Assembly (NCBI GenBank): GCA_027295555.1
Contig: JAPUKT010000185.1
Location: 1-18,990, forward strand
Direction of reading: 5' to 3'
DNA from: Deltaproteobacteria bacterium
GTDB taxonomy: Bacteria > Myxococcota_A > Polyangia > Polyangiales > Houyiibacteriaceae
Length of the DNA stretch: 18,990 nt
Shown here piece by piece: positions 14,705 through 18,990 of this stretch. The translations under genes were made by a program, and so were the position numbers. Under the pieces are notes generated by a model. The model saw only the letters and a program-made list of their open reading frames with translations, did no database searches and was not told the DNA's origin. How positions within the stretch are numbered: the stretch's first letter is position 1; every line of letters starts with the position of its first letter.

Positions 14705-15572
14705 CGGGTGGGAGCCAGCAACCGCCTTCGCTGGTGATCCGCCCTTCGCGCTCGAGCTTGATCAAGTGCGCCTCGATCGACCGGATCGCAAGGGGCCAAA
14801 GCGCCTCGGGCGTGTCGTCGTACGCCCGGGCGACCAAGTCGTCCGGGCGCGCTGTTTGGCCATGGGCCTCGAGCGCGTCGAGGACTTTGCCTTCTCGCAT
14901 CAAGCGGTGCGCAATGTAGAAGCGCAAAATCGCCTGCGGGTCTCCGATGATGTCGCCGTGGGCCGGGAGCAGCGCGACTGGTTCGAGGGAGGCTATTCGT
15001 CGCAGCGAATCGAGGTAGAGGATCATGTCTCCATCGATGGGCTCGACGATGATCGTCCCGATGGAGGCCACCATGTCTCCAGCGATCATGATGCCGCTAG
15101 CTTCGTCGACAAAGCACAAGTGACCCGGCGCATGGCCAGGCGTGTGTACCGCGGTGAGCGCAGTTTTCGTCGGGCCATCGAGCTCAATTCGTTCGCCATC
15201 TTCGAGCAGTCGATCGACCTCGACTACGCCGCTCAAACGCTGGGCAGTCATCGCGTGCCCCCACAAGGGCAAACCCAATCGGTTGCGGAGCACCCCAGCC
15301 CCGCCAATATGGTCCGGGTGATGGTGTGTCGCGAGGATCGCGATCGGCTCGACACCTCGAGCGCGAGCGCTCTCGACCCATTCGACCATCACATCTTGCT
15401 CGTCTTGGTAGGGCGTGGCCGGCTCGACGAGGACCGCCTGCCCAGTGCCGACGAGGAAGGTGTTGGTGTGGGTCGCCGGTGGCAGGGTCGGCGTACGCAC
15501 CGCAAGGACCTCGATCGTCGGCGCGGCCGATTTCACACGGGCTGCGCGGCCCATCTTGGACGACTCACCCAT
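14697..15572 (-). CDS. Metallo-beta-lactamase-fold hydrolase, LACTB2-like
   Basis: A 291-residue predicted di-zinc hydrolase. Metal ligands are clear: HHHPDH (83-88, giving H-x-H-x-D-H), His143 or His147 in HTPGHAPGH, Asp166 in AGDMV and His205 in PAHGD. The C-terminal region after about 215 (HRLMREGKVLDAL to HLIKLEREGRI) resembles the winged-helix extension of the LACTB2 group. Members of that group include RNases and thioester hydrolases, so the substrate is not fixed. The frame extends upstream to 15773, but only within the GTPase gene. The ATG at 15572 shares its A with the stop of the GTPase gene (TGATG), indicating translational coupling. It is the last gene of the greA - recG - mglA-like series. 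Confidence 0.9.
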   Translation of the reverse strand: MGESSKMGRAARVKSAAPTIEVLAVRTPTLPPATHTNTFLVGTGQAVLVEPATPYQDEQDVMVEWVESARARGVEPIAILATHHHPDHIGGAGVLRNRLGLPLWGHAMTAQRLSGVVEVDRLLEDGERIELDGPTKTALTAVHTPGHAPGHLCFVDEASGIMIAGDMVASIGTIIVEPIDGDMILYLDSLRRIASLEPVALLPAHGDIIGDPQAILRFYIAHRLMREGKVLDALEAHGQTARPDDLVARAYDDTPEALWPLAIRSIEAHLIKLEREGRITSEGGCWLPPAP

Positions 15573-16294
15573 CAGCCCCGGTTGGCTTCGGCCGGCTCGA
15601 GCTCTTCTTCGGGCCGAAGCGCGTGAACCATCGAGACGGGACCACTCGGATAGAACCGGTCTCGGGACTCGGGAAGCAGACACTCGACGCGACCCTCCTC
15701 GCGGAGGCTCGGGTCGCCGAGCTGATGCATGCACTCGCGGACGACGGCCTTGACGGTCTCGAAGACGCCCCACCCCTCGCGGGCAGAGGCCTCGATCTCA
15801 GGAACGCCTTCCGGGACGCCGAGCGTTTCACGGAGCCCGTCGAGGTTCATGACGCCAACCAGGTCACGCTTGTTGTACTGCACGACGAGGGGGACGCGAT
15901 CGGGATCGACCCCGTGAAGACGAAGGTTGTAGTCGAGGTTGCGAACGCTGAAGTTGTTGCCCTCAGTCGCGGCGACTTGGCTGTCGAGGACGAGGACGAT
16001 CCCATCGACGTGATGCAACACGAGTTGACGAGTCGGGTCTTGGGCGATCTGGCCGGGCACGGCAAGGAGGTGCAGCCGAACGGCGTATCCACGAAACGTC
16101 CCGAGCTCCATCGGCAGAAAGTCGAGGAAGAGGGTTCGCTCGGCATCGGTATTCACCGAGACGAGCTTGCCGCGGTACTCGGGGCGAGCGCGCTGGTGAA
16201 TCATTTCGAGGTTGGCGGTTTTGCCGCTAAGGCCTGCGCCGTAGTAGACGACTTTGAGCGTCACCTCGCGCTGCGCGTGGTGGACCAGGGGCAT
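15572..16294 (-). CDS. MglA-like small GTPase with C-terminal extension
   Basis: A 240-residue Ras-superfamily GTPase of the prokaryotic MglA group, which sets cell polarity in gliding bacteria. Motifs: P-loop GAGLSGKT (19-26), switch I segment NTDAERTLFLDFLP with Arg53, PGQ (80-82) with Gln82, NKRD (141-144) and EASA (168-171). Arg53 and Gln82 fall at exactly the M. xanthus MglA positions reported to act in GTP hydrolysis. This supports the ATG at 16294 over a TTG at 16330. Residues about 195-240 form an acidic, Arg-rich tail not present in the 195-residue MglA. No Roadblock/MglB partner gene is adjacent. It lies 63 bases after recG and overlaps the MBL hydrolase by one base. A polarity role is plausible but unproven; many paralogs have other roles. 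Confidence 0.92.
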   Translation of the reverse strand: MPLVHHAQREVTLKVVYYGAGLSGKTANLEMIHQRARPEYRGKLVSVNTDAERTLFLDFLPMELGTFRGYAVRLHLLAVPGQIAQDPTRQLVLHHVDGIVLVLDSQVAATEGNNFSVRNLDYNLRLHGVDPDRVPLVVQYNKRDLVGVMNLDGLRETLGVPEGVPEIEASAREGWGVFETVKAVVRECMHQLGDPSLREEGRVECLLPESRDRFYPSGPVSMVHALRPEEELEPAEANRG

Positions 16295-16357
16295 GATCCA
16301 GGACCTACCCGTGTCGCCCGCTTGCGTCAAGAAGCCGACGAGCCCGTTTTCCGGAGC

Positions 16358-18448
16358 TCAGCCCGCATCTTCGCGCACCGCTTCGTAGCCCTCCCAGCGG
16401 CGTACCGCGGCCCGCGCGATCGCGTGTTGGGGCGCCGACAGATCCGGATCGCTTCGCACGATCCGGTCCGCCAGCTCGCCCGCCCGTCGGAGCAAGTCTC
16501 CGTCTTTGGTGAGGTTCGCAAACTGCAACCCACTGGTCCCAGATTGCCGATACCCGAAGAGATGGCCGGGGCCCCGGAGCTCGAGGTCGGTCTCGGCGAG
16601 CCGAAAGCCGTCGTCGGTTTCGCAAAGCGCTTGGAGGCGGGCTTCCGCTTCGGGAGAGAGCGGCCCGACGTACGTGAGGAGACAAGCGCTGCGCTGCCCC
16701 GCTCGCCCGACTCGTCCACGCAGCTGATGGAGCTGCGCGAGCCCGAAACGATCGGCCTGCTCAACCACGATGATGTTCGCCGCCGGGACGTCGACGCCGA
16801 CTTCTAACACGGTCGTACCCACCAAGATCTTCAACGCGCCGTCGGCGAAGTCGCGCATCCGCGCGCGACGTTCGTCGCCCGAGAGCCGCCCGTGGATCTG
16901 GCCCACAACGTCCGCGCCGAAGTGCTCCTTCATCTCCGCGAGCGTGTGGTCGATCCCGATGAGCTCGTCGGAAGAGGAGATCGCGGGACATACGACGTAT
17001 GCCCGTCCACCCGCCTCCAATGCCCGTTCGAGTTGGCGAAACACCTTGGATCGGTCGGCACGTGGGAGCATCCGTGTCGTGGTTGGTAGACGGCCCGGGG
17101 GCTTCGCATCAATCGTGGTGAGGTCGAGACCGGCATAGAGGACGAGCGCGAGGCTTCGAGGAATCGGGGTCGCGGTCATGACCAAGAGGTGCGGCCGCCG
17201 GGTCGAGTCACGGACACCAAGTCGAAGACGTTGAGCCACCCCGAAGCGATGCTGTTCGTCCACCACTACCAGGCCGAGGTTGGCAAAGCGGATTTCGCCG
17301 CTCAAGAGCGCGTGCGTCCCCACGACGAGGTCGACCGCCCCGGTCGCCATTCGGTCCAACATTGCGCGGCGCTGGTCCTTCGAAAGCGCACCGGTGAAGA
17401 CCCCGAGGCGGAGCCCGAGCTTTTCGGCGGTCGGCTGCAACGTGGCGGCGTGTTGATCGGCAAGGAGCTCGGTCGGCGCGAGGAACGCGGCTTGAGCGCC
17501 TCCCCCCACCACCTGCGCGCAAGCCACCAGAGCGACGGCGGTCTTGCCGCAACCTACGTCGCCTTGAAGCAGGTTCCGCATGGGTTTCTCTTGGTTGAGG
17601 CTCGCGCTCAACGCGGTCACCGCGGCCCGTTGCGCCGTCGTGAGCTCGAAGGGAAACGCCACGCACGCAGTAGAGACCGCAGGCTCGGGGGCAAAGGGCT
17701 GCGCGGTGCCACGTTGCTCCCGGGCCCTCCGAAGGCGAAGCGCGAGCTCCCACAGCACGAGCTCCTCGAGTGCGAGCCGGTGTTGCGCTGGATGACTTCC
17801 CCCTGGCTCGGCGTCGAGCACCGCGGGACTCGGCACGTGAATCGACAAGAGCGCATCGCCGATCGGGCCGACACCGACTTCGGCGCGAAGCTCCTCGGGG
17901 ATCAAATCCGGAACTTCGCGGGCGGCCCGATCGACGGCGGCGCGCACAGCCCGCTGTAGCGTCTTGCGACGGATACCGGGAATGTCCGGGTAGCGAGGCT
18001 CGATGACGCCAGGTTCCCCCTCTTTGAGCACTTCGGGATGGGCGATGGTCGCGACCCCACGGTACTCGTTCACACGGCCGGCGACGCGGACCGAGGCGCC
18101 CACCTCGAAGCGCTGCGAAAGCCCTGGGACTGTGCGAAACCAGACGAGCTTCAACTCATCGTAACCCGCGTGGTCCGGAGGCGGCTGTTCGGTTTCGAGG
18201 CGAGCCTCGAAGCCCATGTGGCCGCCGCGCGGGAACCTTCGCGTGGTACGTACCTTCCCCGCGACGACGGCATACTCTCCGGCTCGGAGCTCGTGAATCG
18301 GGGTTGGGTGGCGCTGATCGTCGTATCGCCTCGGCATGAGCCAAAGAAGGTCACCGACGGTCTGATAGCCGCGCTCCCGAAGGACAGCCCCGGTTCGCGG
18401 TCCAATGCCCGGGAGTGTTTCGATGGCGTGGTCGAGCAGCGAAGGCAC
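16358..18448 (-). CDS. recG: ATP-dependent DNA helicase RecG
   Basis: A 696-residue helicase that reverses stalled replication forks and processes branched recombination intermediates. It starts with SLLDHAIETLPGIGPRTG followed by the wedge/OB domain (about 55-160). The helicase core has Walker A GDVGCGKT (296-303), the RecG-type motif II DEQH (397-400), TATPIPR (425-431) and the second RecA-like lobe with VGVDVPAANIIVVEQADRFG and QLRGRVGRAG. The C-terminal QSGTSGLQFANL region is typical. The length is normal. The start is GTG at 18448, 15 bases after the greA stop, with no strong ribosome site, so it probably depends on coupling to greA. It is followed on the same strand by the MglA-like gene. 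Confidence 0.97.
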   Translation of the reverse strand: MPSLLDHAIETLPGIGPRTGAVLRERGYQTVGDLLWLMPRRYDDQRHPTPIHELRAGEYAVVAGKVRTTRRFPRGGHMGFEARLETEQPPPDHAGYDELKLVWFRTVPGLSQRFEVGASVRVAGRVNEYRGVATIAHPEVLKEGEPGVIEPRYPDIPGIRRKTLQRAVRAAVDRAAREVPDLIPEELRAEVGVGPIGDALLSIHVPSPAVLDAEPGGSHPAQHRLALEELVLWELALRLRRAREQRGTAQPFAPEPAVSTACVAFPFELTTAQRAAVTALSASLNQEKPMRNLLQGDVGCGKTAVALVACAQVVGGGAQAAFLAPTELLADQHAATLQPTAEKLGLRLGVFTGALSKDQRRAMLDRMATGAVDLVVGTHALLSGEIRFANLGLVVVDEQHRFGVAQRLRLGVRDSTRRPHLLVMTATPIPRSLALVLYAGLDLTTIDAKPPGRLPTTTRMLPRADRSKVFRQLERALEAGGRAYVVCPAISSSDELIGIDHTLAEMKEHFGADVVGQIHGRLSGDERRARMRDFADGALKILVGTTVLEVGVDVPAANIIVVEQADRFGLAQLHQLRGRVGRAGQRSACLLTYVGPLSPEAEARLQALCETDDGFRLAETDLELRGPGHLFGYRQSGTSGLQFANLTKDGDLLRRAGELADRIVRSDPDLSAPQHAIARAAVRRWEGYEAVREDAG

Positions 18449-18463
18449 GTCCGGCGTCGACCG

Positions 18464-18934
18464 TTAGCCCCAGCGGACGTCGCTGACCTCGTAGTTGCGA
18501 ACGCCCCCCGGAGTCACCACCTGCACTTCATCGCCAACCTCTTTGCCGACGAGGGCTCGAGCGACCGGCGAGGTAACCGAGATCTTCCCGTGCTTGAGGT
18601 CGGACTCGTCGGGCCCCACCAGCCGATAGGTCACGACCTTGCCGTTGTCCATGTCCTCCAGCTCGACAATCGCCCCGAACTTCACCTTGTCGCCGCCGAG
18701 GGTCGAGGGGTCGATCACATCGGCCCGCGCAAGCTTGTCCTCGATCTCGGCGATACGGGCTTCGCATAGGCCCTGCTTGTCTTTGGCAGCGTGATACTCC
18801 GCGTTTTCTTTGAGATCGCCGTGATCGCGAGCGACGCCGATCTCCTGCGAGATCTTGGGTCGCTCCGCCTTCAAGGCATTGAGCTCCGCCGTGAGCGCAG
18901 CGTGCCCATCAGGCGTCATGGGAACTCTTTCCAT
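18464..18934 (-). CDS. greA: Transcription elongation factor GreA
   Basis: This 156-residue factor rescues backtracked RNA polymerase by stimulating transcript cleavage. The N-terminal coiled coil (about 8-75) carries the acidic tip in ARDHGDLKENAEYHAAKDKQ, matching the GreA signature. The C-terminal globular domain includes VGPDESDLKHGKISVTSPVARALVGKEVGDEV. The ATG at 18934 is preceded by GAGGG with four bases of spacing, a good ribosome site. It heads the greA - recG - mglA-like - hydrolase series. The remaining 56 bases to the window edge hold no gene and no confident promoter. Confidence 0.97.
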   Translation of the reverse strand: MERVPMTPDGHAALTAELNALKAERPKISQEIGVARDHGDLKENAEYHAAKDKQGLCEARIAEIEDKLARADVIDPSTLGGDKVKFGAIVELEDMDNGKVVTYRLVGPDESDLKHGKISVTSPVARALVGKEVGDEVQVVTPGGVRNYEVSDVRWG

Positions 18935-18990
18935 CCCACCCTCGTAAACTGACCGCCAAAATAAGGCAACCCTAGGCGATAGCGTGGGGG

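Noticed and set aside
15573..15773. 67-residue N-terminal extension of the hydrolase frame
   Set aside because: Arg-rich, lies wholly within the GTPase gene, and the ATG at 15572 matches the family start and the overlap junction.
15326..16807. 493-codon plus-strand frame across the hydrolase, GTPase and recG 3' end
   Set aside because: It crosses three well-supported genes on the other strand and shows no recognisable domain.
18935..18990. Possible greA promoter (TTGCCT with a poor -10)
   Set aside because: The -10 partner matches only half of consensus and the window ends before more upstream sequence can be judged.
1..18990. CRISPR arrays, tRNA/rRNA genes, riboswitches, IS elements, attachment sites
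   Set aside because: No regularly spaced direct repeats, cloverleaf-like segments, transposase or integrase motifs or terminal repeats were seen. This was by eye; a covariance-model scan would settle small RNAs.

Overview
The window is a gene-dense, GC-rich bacterial chromosome segment with fourteen complete protein genes and one gene end. It has no rRNA or tRNA genes, CRISPR array, insertion sequence, phage gene or integrase. The stand-alone MglA-type GTPase with the M. xanthus active-site numbering, the two lipoproteins, the cysteine-free carboxypeptidase-regulatory-like repeat protein, a PrkA kinase and a SigR-like ECF sigma factor together suggest Myxococcota or another former deltaproteobacterium. 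This placement is inferred from gene families; no marker gene was compared.

Layout from left to right. (1) The last codons of a plus-strand gene (1-45) face a minus-strand series: a rhodanese-MoeB/ThiF fusion (52-1218), a SigR-like ECF sigma factor (1330-1848), the bifunctional NAD(P)HX repair enzyme Nnr (1986-3488) and a GT4 glycosyltransferase (3560-4804). The Nnr-sigma spacer holds a perfect 8-bp inverted repeat and a possible intrinsic terminator. (2) A glutamine-dependent asparagine synthase (4853-6742, plus) diverges from the glycosyltransferase; the pair looks like part of a surface-glycan locus. (3) A compact minus-strand run is read from 12463 down to 6784: rpmB (L28), an RluA-family pseudouridine synthase, a small lipoprotein, a DsbD-N-like lipoprotein, a long PrkA-family kinase and a polytopic membrane protein. 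Most spacers are from -17 to +57 bp. (4) A plus-strand gene diverging from rpmB encodes seven tandem beta-sandwich repeats (12569-14614). (5) A second minus-strand operon reads greA, recG, an MglA-like GTPase and a LACTB2-like metallo-beta-lactamase-fold hydrolase (18934 down to 14697), with the last two genes overlapping by one base (TGATG).

Most of the content is housekeeping: translation (L28, pseudouridylation), transcript-elongation rescue (GreA), recombination (RecG), cofactor repair (Nnr) and sulfur activation (MoeB-type). It is interleaved with envelope and signalling genes. The least explained unit is the lipoprotein / DsbD-N-like lipoprotein / PrkA / membrane-protein run behind rpmB and rluA. 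The PrkA start lies one base after the stop of the DsbD-N-like gene, and the usual PrkA partners (YeaH, YcgB/SpoVR) are absent from the window.

No intergenic stretch exceeds 300 bases; the longest is 137 bases (1849-1985). I found no clear, self-contained, undescribed system. The findings are unusual gene pairings, domain orders and candidate regulatory structures that can be tested.
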